Below, in pieces: positions 52,441-63,547 of a stretch of DNA of 64,000 bases. The translations under genes were made by a program, and so were the position numbers. Within the stretch, counting starts at the first letter, position 1. Each line of letters begins with the position of its first letter. This stretch comes from Cinchona pubescens (lineage: Eukaryota; Streptophyta; Magnoliopsida; Gentianales; Rubiaceae), in contig JANKKI010000430.1 in the NCBI GenBank assembly GCA_025175665.1, forward strand, positions 186,001 through 250,000, read 5' to 3'. The notes beneath the pieces were generated by a model. It did not search any database. It saw nothing but the letters and a program-made list of their open reading frames with translations, and was not told the DNA's origin.

Positions 52441-53117
52441 AATGAGGCCAATTACACCTTGTATAATGACAAAGGAAGAAGTGATAATCGAACAATATTG
52501 AGAACTAAGAAATGCGACTAATCGAGCTATACAATGAACAACAAAAGGAGACATAACATATGCAATTCAGAACAAAGAAAGGAGATTAGTCGTGTAAGAT
52601 TATGAAATATGAGAGGAGTTCCCACCAGAGCACATTGGGAAAAGATACTCTTTATGAGATCAAATTTCACAAGGTAAGAACATAAATATGTTTTAATAAG
52701 AATGCATTAAGAACAATGCGGCTGGACCTATTCCTTGAAGATTTAGAAATAATACATCATCTAATAGTATTTGCAAAAGAATAGAGAAATGAGGCCAACC
52801 AAACTTGCTTTACGAGTTTCAAATCGTATTTTAAGTTCTTATCTTGAGTTACGAGATTTACTTTTATAAGCACTGCTGTTCTATTTCTTAATCTGATATG
52901 ACTCGATCGAATATTAGGGAGATAATTAAGAAACTAGAAAGGTGATCTGATCGACATATATGTTGAAAAGATAAGAATATCTAATAACGGATAATAAGCC
53001 CCTAATACGTAACTTAGTTATACTAGATTGAGAGCCATGTGCGGGACTTGCACAAAGATTTAGATCAAATTAATGATCTAATCGCCGAAAGAGAACGGAG
53101 GCAACAAAGTCTTTTTC

Positions 53118-53134
53118 CTGTCTCTTATAGACAT
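53118..53134. other. Mosaic-end remnant
   Basis: CTGTCTCTTATAGACAT at the broken start of a Z unit. Confidence 0.75.
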
Positions 53135-54087
53135 GTAATCGTAAGATATTGAGAACTGAAAGTCGACTAATCGTAATATATTGTCAGTCGCAAAAGGGGA
53201 TACAATCAAACAAGATTGAGAACTAATAAAGGAGAAGTAGTCGTATTAGATTTAAAAAGAATCAAGAGCGGGTCGTATTCATCAAAGATTTATAATTAAA
53301 AGATTATCTAATCGTATAAGAAAAAGAACTGAGAAATGAAGTCAATTAATTATGCCTGCACAATGATTAAGGAAGAAATTGTAATACAACGATATTGAGA
53401 AAAAAGAAAGGGTCTAATCGTACTATATTATGACACAGTAAAGGAGATCTAATCGTACGGGATTAAGAACTAACAAAGTCGATCGAGTCATATCAGATTA
53501 AGAAATAGAACAGCAGTGCTTATAAAAGTAAATCTCGTAACTCAAGATAAGAACTTAAAATACGATTTGATTTGGGCAAATTAAGAACCATGAGTGATAA
53601 CTATGCATAAAAGAATAAGAACTAAAATATAAAATATGATGGTATTGAAGATATAAGTGAGAAATGAGGCACAGTAAACGTGCTTAATCACGATGAAGGA
53701 GTTGTACTGTCACGATATTGAGAACTCAGAAGAAGGGGACAAATCGTACAAGATTAAATACTAATAACTGGGATCAAGTCGCATAAGATTAAGAAACAAG
53801 AAAGGAGTTCTCGACAAAGTACATGTAGAAACATAATAAGTTCTAATAACTCATGATAACAACGTAAAATGTGATTTAATTATGCTAGTTTAAGAACCAA
53901 GAATCAGTTCAACTTGAAAAAGACTTTTCGATCAACTGAGTTATTCTTATTCCTTTGACATTATACACATCTAGATGTGTTATCATTACACAGAGTTATT
54001 AGACACTTATTATGTTGATAATCGTACTTATTGAGAACTAAGAAATGCGACTAATTGTGCTACTTGATGAAGTTAACAAAAGGAGAC

Positions 54088-54100
54088 ATGTGTATAAGAG
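54088..54100. other. Mosaic-end core
   Basis: ATGTGTATAAGAG inside subunit iv, within a disturbed stretch (53930-54110). Confidence 0.65.
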
Positions 54101-54165
54101 AACAAAGAAAGGAGATTAGTCGTGTAAGATTATGAAATATGAGAGGAGTTCCCTAAGTTGAGTAT

Positions 54166-54202
54166 CTGTCTCTTATACACATCTAGATAAATATAAGAGA
54201 CA
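54166..54202. other. Junction adapter with errors
   Basis: CTGTCTCTTATACACATCT followed by AGATAAATATAAGAGACAT, two to three mismatches from the 38-bp junction. Orientation-B pieces follow to 54290. Confidence 0.88.
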
Positions 54203-54293
54203 TAGTCGACGCACTTAGCTCTCAATATACACATCTAGACTTCTTACTTAGTTATTAAGCTAATATAGTTGCCTCCGTTCTCATTCATAACAT

Positions 54294-54331
54294 CTGTCTC
54301 TTATACACATCTAGATGTGTATAAGAGACAG
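54294..54331. other. Nextera mate-pair junction adapter, full length
   Basis: Exact 38-bp back-to-back mosaic ends between a reversed satellite piece and forward Z-type satellite. Confidence 0.97.
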
Positions 54332-54692
54332 GCATTGTTCTTAAGGGGATTCAATCAAACAAGATTTATGAACTAATAAAGGAGAAGTAGTCGTATTAGA
54401 TTTAAAAAGAATCAAGAGCGGGTCGTATTCATCAAAGATTTATAATTAAAAGATTATCTAATCGTATAAAAAAGAACTGAGAAATGAAGTCAATTAATTA
54501 TGCTCGCACAATGATTAAGGAAGAAATTGTAATACAACGATATTGAGAAAAATAGTACGATCTAGACGTACTATCTCCTGTCTCAGTATACAGGATCTAA
54601 TCGTATTTGATTAAGAACACAAAGTCGACTTTCTTGAGTTCTCAATATCGATTAAGAAATAGAACAAGTGCTTATGTGTCATAATATAGTAC

Positions 54693-54797
54693 CTGTCACT
54701 TATACACATCTAGATGTGTATAAGAGACAGTCGTTATCACTTTAGTTCTTATCCTGTCTTCAATACACATCATAGATGTATATTAGATCTCTTACAG
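54693..54797. other. Junction adapter and a degraded second one
   Basis: 54693-54730 is the 38-bp junction with one mismatch (CTGTCACTTATACACATCT in the first half). A degraded version, CTGTCTTCAATACACATC then ATAGATGTATATTAGA, follows at about 54754-54797. Confidence 0.9.
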
Positions 54798-55437
54798 GGT
54801 TTGAACAAAAGATGATTATCTAACCTTATTTGACAAAGAACCGAGAAATGAGGCCAATTACACCTTGTATAATGACAAAGGAAGAAGTGATCATCGTACA
54901 ATATTGAGAACTAAGAAATGCGACTAATCGAGCTATACAATGAACAACAAAAGGAGACATAACATATGCAATTAAGAGACAAGTGTTCATTGTATTAGTT
55001 GTGTAAGATTATGAAAAAGAGACAGGTTCTCAATATTGTACGATGATCACTTCTTCCTTTGTCGGTGGACCTATTCCTTGAAGATTTAGAAATAATACAT
55101 CATCTAATAGTATTTGCAAAGAATAGAAAGAATTGTATAAACTATGTTTCCTTTGGTTGTTCATTGTATAGAACGTTCTATCTTGATAGCCAAGAAATTG
55201 ACTAGATATTCTATGTTCGTAATGGCAAAGGAGAACAACATGATGAAATATTAGGAGATAATTAAGAAACTAGAAAGGTGATCCGATCGACATATATGTT
55301 GAAAAGATAAGAATATCTAATAACGGATAATAAGCCTCAATACGTAACTTAGTTATACTAGATTGAGAGCCATGTGGGACTGTGCACAAAAGATTTAGAT
55401 CAAATTAATGATCTAATCGCCGAAAGAGAACAGGTTG

Positions 55438-55475
55438 CTGTCTCTTATACACATCTAGATGTGTATAAGAGACAG
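55438..55475. other. Nextera mate-pair junction adapter, full length
   Basis: Exact 38-bp back-to-back mosaic ends at the start of a Z unit. Confidence 0.97.
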
Positions 55476-55864
55476 AAGTAATTGAGAACTAAGAAAGTCG
55501 ACTAATCGTAATATATTGTCGCAAAAGGGGATACAATCAAACAAGATTGAGAACTAATAAAGGAGAAGTAGTCGATTAGATTTAAAAGAATAAGAGCGGG
55601 TCGTATTCATCAAAGATTTATAATTAAAAGATTATCTAATCGTATAAGAAAAAGAAGCTGAAATGAAGTCAATTAATTATGCACTCGCACAATGATTAAG
55701 GAAGAAATTGTAATACAACGATATTGAGAAAAGAAAGGGTCTAATCGTACTATATTATGACACAAAGGAGATCTAATCGCACGATTAAGAACTAACAAAG
55801 TGATCGAGTCATATCAGATTAAGAAATAGAACTGGAGTTCTTATAAAGTAAATCTCGAACTCAA

Positions 55865-55958
55865 GATATTAGTATTTAATCTTGTACGATTTGTCCCCTT
55901 CTTCTGAGTTCTCAATATCTGTCTCTTATACACATCTAGATGTGTGTATAAGAGACAG
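55865..55958. other. Reversed satellite piece and junction adapter
   Basis: 55865-55918 is orientation-B subunit iii; 55919-55958 is the junction with a 2-bp GT expansion in the second mosaic end. Confidence 0.92.
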
Positions 55959-56746
55959 CTTCAATATTGAAGATATAAGTGAGAAATGAGGCACAGTAAA
56001 GCGTGCTTAATCACCGCCGAAGGAGTTGTACTGCATTTGATATTGAGAACTGTAAGAAGGGACAAACTGTGTCATAAGTGATAACAACGTAAAATGTGAT
56101 CAATTCTTCATAAGATTAATAAACTTATGTTTTATTCTAGTTTTGTATCAGTAGAGACATAATAAGTCTCTAATACACATCTGATTGTAAAGTCGACTAC
56201 TAACAGTTAGCTTACAAAGTCTTTTTCAATCTGAACTGATTCTTGGTTCTTAATCTAGCATAATTAAATCACATTTTACGTTGTTATCATGAGTTATTAG
56301 AACTTATTATGTTTCTACATGTACTTTGTTGAGAACTCCTTTCTTGTTTCTTAATCTTATGCTCCTTGATCCCAGTTATTAGTATTTAATCTTATACGAT
56401 TTGTCCCCTTTCTTAGTTCTCAATATCGTTATAGTACGATCCCTCCAGCCAAGTGATTAAGCACGTATACTTGGCCTCATTTCTCACTTATTTCTTCAAA
56501 ACCATCATATTATATTTTAGTTCTTATTCTTTTATGCATAGTTATCACTCATGGTTCTTAATTTGGCCAAATCAAATCGCATTTTAAGTTCTTATCTTGA
56601 GTTACGAGATTTACTTTTATAAGAACTCCTGTTCTATTTCTTAATCTGATATGACTCGATCTACTTTGTTAGTTCTTAACAAAGTACGATTAGATCTCCT
56701 TTACTGTGTCATAATATAGTAGATTAGACCCTTTAATCATACACAA

Positions 56747-56763
56747 TAGATGTGTATAAGAGA
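56747..56763. other. Mosaic-end remnant
   Basis: TAGATGTGTATAAGAGA inside subunit ii, with disturbed sequence to about 56820. Confidence 0.8.
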
Positions 56764-59010
56764 TTTATTCTCTTAATCACATCTGCATGCATAATTAATA
56801 GAGCGATAATCAGTTCTAGATTTTCTTATACGATTAGATAATCTCTTCATTATAAATCTTCAACGAATAATACCCGCTCTTGGTTCTTTGTAAATCTATT
56901 ACTACTACTTCTCCTTTATTAGTTATCAATCTTGTTTGATTGTATCTCCTTTTGTGACTCACAATATATTACGAGATCTTAGTCGACTTTCTGAGTACTC
57001 AATATCATACGATTACACTTCTTCCTTAGTTATTAAGCTAATTAGTTGCCTCCGTTCTCTTTCGAATGCGATTAGATAATTGATATGATCTAAATCTTTT
57101 GTGCACAGGTCCCACACATGGTTCTCAATCAGGTCAAACTAAGTCACGTATTAGGGGCTTATCATCCGTTTTAAGATATTCTCATCTTTTCAACATGTAT
57201 GTCGATTAGATTACCTTTCTAGTTTCTTATCACCCTAATATTTCATCATGTGTTCTCCTTTTGCGATTCATAACATAGAACATCTAGTCAATTTCTTGGC
57301 TCTCAATATCGAACGATCGCAACTTCTTACTTACTCGTAAAGCAAGTTTGATCGGCCTCATTTCTCTATTTTTTTGCAATGTTATGTCTCCTTTTGTTGT
57401 TCATTGTATAGCTCGATTAGTCGCATTTCTTAGTTCTCAATATTGTACGATTATCACTTCTTCCTTTGTCATTATACAAGGTGTAATTTGGCTTCATATC
57501 TCAGTTCTTTTTCAAATAAGGTTAGATAATCATCTTTAGTTCAAAGTCTTTTTCAGTTTGAAATGATTCTTGGTTCTTAATCTAGCATAATTAAATCACA
57601 TTTTACGTTGTTATCATGAGTTATTAGACCTTATTATGTTTCTACATGTACTTTGTTGAGAACTCCTTTCTTGTTTTTCTTAATCTTATGCGACTTCATC
57701 CCAGTTATTAGCATTTAATCTTGTACAATTTGTCCCCTTTCTCAGTTCTCAATAAGAGTACGAGTACAACTCCTTTCACTGTGAACTATGCACGTATACT
57801 TGGCCTCAAAAGACTTATTTCTTCAAAACCATCATATTATATTTTAGTTCTTATTCTTTTATGCATAGTTATCACTCATGGTTCTTAATTTGGCCAAATC
57901 AATTCGCATTTTAAGTTCTTATCTTGAGTTACGAGATTTACTTTTATAAGAACTCCTGTTCTATTTCTTAATCTGATATTACTCGATCTTCTTTCATGTT
58001 AGTTCTTAATCCTGTACGATTAGATCTCCTTTATTGTGTCACAATATAGTAAGATTAGACCCTTTCTTTCTTCTCAATATCGTACTATTACAAATTCTTC
58101 CTTAATCATTGTGCAGGCATAATTAATAGGCCTCATTTCTCAGTTCTTTTTCTTATACGATTAGATAATCTCTTAATTATAAATCTTTAATGAATACGAC
58201 CCACTCTTGGTTCTTTTTAAATCTAATACGACTACTTCTCCTTTATTAGTTCTCAATCTTGTTTGATTGTATCTCCTTTTGCGACTCACAATATATTACG
58301 ATTAGTCGACTTTCTTAGTTCTCAATATCTTACGATTACACTTCTTCCTTAGTTATTAAGCTAATATAGTTGCCTCCGTTCTCTTTCGAATGTGATTATC
58401 ATTCATTTGATCTAAATCTTTTGTGCATCAGGTCCCACACATGGTTCTCAATCTAGTCTAATTAAGTCACGTATTTGGGGCTTATCATCCGTTATAAGAC
58501 TATTCTTATCTTTTCAACATGTATGTCCATTACATCACCTTTCTAGTTTCTTAATTATCTCCCTAATATTTTATCATGTATTGTTCTCCTTCTGCGATTC
58601 AAAACATACAACAGTTAGTCAATTTCTTGGCTCTCAATATCGAACGATCGTAACTTCTTCCTTACTCGTAAAGCAAGTTTGATCGGCCTCATTTCTCTTT
58701 TCTTTTGCAAGTGCTATTAGACGCTCTATTAGTTCTAAATATTCTTGGTATATAAGACAGCGCTGGTTATTACTTGAAGATATAGAACTAATACATCATC
58801 TAATAGCATTTGGAAAATTTGATAAATATGGTTTACGAAATGTCCTTGTGACTCCTCTGATATTTCATAATCTTACAAAACTAATCACCCTTCTTTGTTC
58901 TGTGAATTGCATATGTTATGTGCCCTTTTGTTGTTCATTGTGTAGCTCGATTAGTCGCATTAGATAGTTCTCAATATTGTAGATGATCACTTCTTCCTTT
59001 GTCATTATCA

Positions 59011-59022
59011 TAGATGTGTATA
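59011..59022. other. Mosaic-end core inserted in subunit iv
   Basis: TAGATGTGTATA replaces CAAGGTG in the normal GTCATTATACAAGGTGTAAT. Confidence 0.6.
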
Positions 59023-62000
59023 ATTGACTTCACATATCAGGTCTTTTTCAAAAAGGTTAGATAATCATCTTTTGTTCAAAGTCTTTTTCAATGTGAACTG
59101 ATTCTTGGTTCTTAATCTAGCATAATTAAATCACAGTTTACGTTGCTTTCATGAGTTATTAGAACTTATTATGTTTCTACATGTACTTTGTTGAGAACTC
59201 CTTCCTTGTTTCTTAATCTTATGCGCTTGATCCCAGTTATTAGTATTTAATCTGGTAGATTTCTCCCCTTTCTTAGTTCTCAATATCGTACGAGTAAAAC
59301 TAATCGTAAAGATTAAGCACTATACTATGGCCTCATTTCTCACTTATTTCTTCAAAACCATCATATTATATTTTAGTTCTTATTCTTTTATGCGTAGTAT
59401 TAACTCATGGTTCTTAATTTGGCCAAATCAAATCGCATTTTAAGTTCTTATCTTGACTTACGATATATAATTTTTTAAGAAATCCTGTTCTATTTCTTAA
59501 TCTGATATGACTCGATCTACTTTGTTAGTTCTTAATCTGTAATATGTTGATCTCTTTTAAAAGTGTCATAATATAGTACGATTAGACCCTTTCTACGATC
59601 TTCTCAATGTCGTACTATTACTACATCTTCCTTAATCATTGTGTAGGCATAATTAATAGGCCTCATTTCTCAGTTCTTTTTCTTATACGATTAGATAATC
59701 TCTTAATTATAAATTTTTAACGAATACGACCCCCGCTCTTGGTTCTTTTTAAATCTAATACGACTACTGCTCCTTTATTAGTTCTCAATCTTGTTTGATT
59801 GTATCTCCTTTTGCGACTCACAACATATTACGATTAGCCGACTTTCTTAATTCTCAATATCGTACGATTAGACTTCTTCCTCAGTTATTATGCTAATATG
59901 GTTGCCTCCGTACTCTTTCGAATGCGATTAGATCATTCATTCGATCTAAATCTTTTGTACACAGGTCCCACACATGGTCCTAAATCTAGTCTAACTAAGT
60001 CACGTATTAGGGGCTTATCATCCGTTATTAGATATTCTTATATTTTCTACTTGTATGTCGATTAGATCACCTTTCTAGTTTCTAAATTATCTCCCTAATA
60101 CTGTATCATGTGTTCTCCTTCTGCGATTCATAACATAGAACAGTTAGTCAATTTCTTAGCTCTCAATATCGAACGATAGCAATTTCTTCCTTACTCGTAA
60201 AGCAAGTTTAATCGGCCTCATTTCTCTATTCTTTTGCAAATGCTATTAGACGCTCTATTAGTTCTAAATATTCTTGGTATAGGTCCAGCGCATCGTTCTT
60301 AATCCATTCTTATTAACCAATATTTATGTTCTTACCTTGTGAAATTTGATCCATATCTTTTTGAAATGTGCTGTGACTCCTCTGATATTTCATAATCTTA
60401 CAAAACTAATCACCCTTCTTTGTTCTGTGAATTGCATATGTTATGTGCCCTTTTGTTGTTCATTGTGTAGCTCGATTAGATGTTTCTTAGTTCTCAATTA
60501 AGTACGATGATCACTTCTTCCTTTGTCACTGTTTATACACAACGTGTAATTAACTTCATTTCTCAGGTCTTTTTCAAATAAGGTTAGATAATCATCTTTT
60601 GTTCAAAGTCTTTTTCAATGTGAACTGATTCTTGGTTCTTAATCTAGCATAATTAAATCACAGTTTACGTTGCTTTCATGAGTTATTAGAACTTATTATG
60701 TTTCTACATGTACTTTGTTGAGAACTCCTTCCTTGTTTCTTAATCTTATGCGCTTGATCCCACACATTAGTATTTAATCTTGTACGATTTCTCCCCTTTC
60801 TTAGTTCTCAATATCGTACGAGTAAAACTCTTCCACTGTGATTAAGCACGTATACTTGGCCTCATTTCTCACTTATTTCTTCAAAACCATCATATCATAT
60901 TTTAGTTCTTATTCTTTTATGCATAGTTATCACTCATGGTTCTTAATTTGGCCAAATCAAATCGCATTTTAAGTTCTTATCGTCGGTTACGAGATTTACT
61001 TTAATAAGAACTCCTGTTCTATTTCTTAATATGATATGACTCGATCTACTTTGTTAGTTCTTAATCCTGTACGATTAGATCTCCTATACTGTGTCATAAT
61101 ATAGTACGATTAGTTCCTTTCTTTCTTCTCAATATCTTACTATTACTATTTCTTCCTTAATCATTGTGTAGGCATAATTAATAGGCCTCATTTCTCAGTT
61201 CTTTTCCTTATACGATTAGATAATCTCTTAATTATAAATTTTTAACGAATACGACCCCCGCTCTTGGTTCTTTTTAAATCTAATACGACTACTTCTCCAT
61301 TATTAGTTCTCAAACTTGTTTGATTGTATCTCCTTTTGCGACTCACAATATATTACGATTAGTCAACTTTCTTAATTCTCAATATCTTACGATTAGATTT
61401 CTTCCTCAGTTATTATGCTAATATGGTTGCCTCCGTACTCTTTCGAATGCAATGAGATCATTCATTTGATCTAAATCTTTTGTGCACAGGTCCCACACAT
61501 GGTTCTCAATCTAGTCGAACTAAGTCACGTGTTAGGGGCTTATCATCTGTTATTAGATATTTTTATCTTTTCAACATGTATGTTGATTAGATCACCTTTC
61601 TAGTTTCTTAATTATCTCCCTAATATTTTATCATGTGTTGTTCTCCTTTTGCAATTCATAACGTAGAACAGCTAGTCAATTTCTTGGCTGTCAATATCGA
61701 ACGATCGCAACTTCTTCCTTACTCATAAAGCAAGTTTGATTGGCCTCATTTATCTATTCTTTTCCAAATGCTATTAGATGATGTATTAGTTCTAAATCTT
61801 CAAGGAATAGGTCCAGCGCATGGTACTTAATCCATTCTTATTAAAACATATTTATTTTCTTAAATATGTCAAATATGATCTCATATCTTTTCCAAATGTG
61901 CTATGATTAGAACTCCTCTCATATTTCACAATCTTACTCGACTAATCTCCTTTCTGTGTTCTGTGAATTGCAATGTTATGTCTCCTTTTGTTGTTCATTG

Positions 62001-62180
62001 TATAGCTCGATTAGTCGCATTTCTTAGTTCTCAATATTGTACGATTATTACCTACGATGCAGTCCCATCACTTCTTTCTTTGTCATTATACAAGGTGTAA
62101 TTGGCTTCATTTCTCAGTTCTATATCAAATAAGGAAAAGATAATCATCTAGGTAAGATGTTCAAAGTCTTATAGTACATT

Positions 62181-62194
62181 TAGATGTGTATAAG
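62181..62194. other. Mosaic-end remnant
   Basis: TAGATGTGTATAAG joins two distant points of subunit iii (TCAAAGTCTT and GGTTCTTAATCTAGC). Confidence 0.7.
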
Positions 62195-62565
62195 GTTCTT
62201 AATCTAGCATAATTAAATCACATGTTACGTAGATATCATGAGTTATTAGACCTTATTATGTTTCTACATGTACTTTGTCGAGAACTCCATTCTTGTTTCT
62301 TAATCTTATGCGACTTGATCGCAGTTATTAGTATTTAATCTTGTACGATTTTTCCCCTTTCTGAGTTCTCAATATCGTACCAGTAACAACATCGTCCACT
62401 GTGATTAAGCACGTATACTTGACCTCATTTCTCAATTATTTCTTCGAAACCAACATATTATATTTTAGTTCTTATTCTTTTATGCCTAGTTATCACGCAT
62501 GGTTCTTAATTTGGCCAAATCAAATCGCATTTTAGGTTCTTATCTTGAGTTACGAGATAATTTGG

Positions 62566-63431
62566 CCAGCCGTGTGTTCCTACGTCATTTTACCGGAGTC
62601 CAACGTGTTCGGATGGGTTGCTTGGCTGAGTTCTTTATTTGTTCACCGTTACCTACATGTTGGTTAGGATGCCCCGCTTCACCTCTCCGGCATTCACCAT
62701 TGGCATGGCCAATTTTCTTGCATTTCGTGCAATAAGATGGGACTGCATCGTAGGTAATTTTGCCAAATGCCCTCATTACTGACCCCAACCACCCTAGAAG
62801 GAAGGTCAGATAGGAGGTCTACTTCCACACATACCTTAGCAACACTTGGCCTGGTGAAATTTGCAGTGGCTAAGTCGAGTTTAAGGGGTGTTCCAACCGC
62901 TTGAGCATAGGCTAAATACGGCGTGTTTGTTGAAGACTGCTGGAAGTCCTTCAAAAGTAATCCATATAGGGGCTATGGACGGTTCTTCATCAGTGGTAAA
63001 TAATGGGTGCCACTTAAGAACCCTCATGTAGTAGCCATTAACAAACCAGGTGTTTTTGAGCCAACATCGTAGGAAGTCCTCCTCCAATGAAGGAAACCTC
63101 ATCAATATGTGCTTGTAATCAAGATATCCGATGGTGAACTGACCTTTGAATCCAATGGTGTGAAAACTTTTACGAAGAGTTTCCATGTTCGGCTTGCCTC
63201 TTGGAAAATTACCATAATGTGTAACGAAATGGTATGCATCTAGATGTGTATAAACTTCAGCTCTTCAACTGCACAAAGGGGAACCAGCGCATTTTCTTCT
63301 CTTTCAAGTAGGTCTGGATTTGGTGCAGTTGAAGAGCTTTCAGGATTTGTCCACCCGAAACGATATTGAGCAACTAGGAAAGAAAAAATTTGAAATCGAA
63401 AAGATGGCTGAAGGGCAGCTGGTTCGGCCAT
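62566..63431 (-). pseudogene. LINE F3 ORF1, truncated and rearranged
   Basis: ORF1 gag-like protein. The start is ATG at 63431-63429 (MAEPAALQPSFRFQIFSFLV), with codon 3 GAA where L2 has a stop. A DUF4283-like region reads METLRKSFHTIGFKGQFTIG, then LRCWLKNTWFVNGYYMRV and PIWITFEGLPAVF. The CCHC knuckle CTKCKKIGHANGEC is at 62690-62731. After the knuckle the frame ends at RTRWTPVK and a stop created by a small insertion (ATGACGTA) relative to L2. Frame changes occur near 62890 (TTGAGCATAGG against TTGAGCAAGG in L2) and 62785. A ~75-bp inversion bounded by a mosaic-end remnant lies at 63237-63343. Confidence 0.85.
63237..63343. other. Mosaic-end remnant and small inversion in F3
   Basis: CATCTAGATGTGTATAA (63237-63253) is followed by ORF1 sequence in plus orientation (CAGCTCTTCAACTGCACAAA), then the same stretch again in minus orientation (GTGCAGTTGAAGAGCTTT), forming an inverted repeat. 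The intact order is visible in L2 at 19180-19215. Confidence 0.82.
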
Positions 63432-63547
63432 CGATTAGACCGAGTAGCAAAAGGAGAAGAATAGGTGCTGTGTTTTAGTGAGATAGGTGCTGTGTTTTAG
63501 TGAGAGGAAGTCTAGAGAGAAGGAGGAGAGAATTTTAATCGTGTATA

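Larger units (their letters stand above)
40002..55860 (+). repeat. Homogeneous satellite subtype Z
   Basis: All readable units share diagnostic variants absent elsewhere: TTGTCAGTCGCAAAAGGGGA, AATGAAGTCAATTAATTATG, AATACAACGATATTGAGAAA, GAACAGCAGTGCTTATAAAA and AACTAAGTAAGAAGTG. Successive units differ by only a few bases over long stretches, for example 46.6-47.1 kb against 48.1-48.6 kb. This points to recent amplification and explains why short-read assembly failed here. The short reversed pieces also carry Z variants, so they come from this array. Confidence 0.8.
31650..56214 (+). repeat. Satellite block A2, orientation A, heavily chimeric from ~42 kb
   Basis: The array in forward orientation. 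Unit starts are visible near 31835, 33367, 34899, 36423, 37968, 40002, 41536, 44493, 45934, 47466, 49028 and 51830; others are broken (around 43050, 50574 and 53100). Up to ~42 kb it is orderly. Beyond that, mosaic-end adapter sequence and short reversed satellite pieces interrupt nearly every unit, and 54.1-56.2 kb is a mosaic. No gene is supported; the only adapter-spanning open frame encodes adapter. Confidence 0.9.
56215..62558 (-). repeat. Satellite block B2, orientation B
   Basis: Reversed array with landmarks at 57030, 58353, 59885 and 61410 (spacings 1323, 1532 and 1525). The short first unit has lost about 200 bp of subunit iv at ~57379 (TTTTTTGCAATGTTATGTC). Mosaic-end remnants at 56747-56763, 59011-59022 and 62181-62194 show that chimeric joins continue here. 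The stretch 58740-58860 is disturbed. No gene is seen. Confidence 0.92.
62566..63547 (-). mobile_element. LINE fragment F3: 5' end and partial ORF1
   Basis: Minus-strand fragment of the same LINE subfamily as L2, with 5' UTR on the right (about 63450-63547) and ORF1 leftwards to 62566. It lacks the rest of ORF1, ORF2 and the 3' end, like F1. Satellite on both sides is orientation B; about 160 bp of satellite is missing across the insertion, and there is no clear target-site duplication. The left join has AATTTGGCCA, also a satellite word, so microhomology is possible. The right join first shows AGGGGCTTATC (subunit v), then GATTAGACCC (subunit ii). Confidence 0.88.

Noticed and set aside
57348..57539. 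Recurring short open frame (also near 14245, 17308, 37268 reversed and 61903) with a hydrophobic-looking product
   Set aside because: It recurs only because the satellite recurs, its ends differ with each indel, and most units have it broken. No codon constraint is visible.
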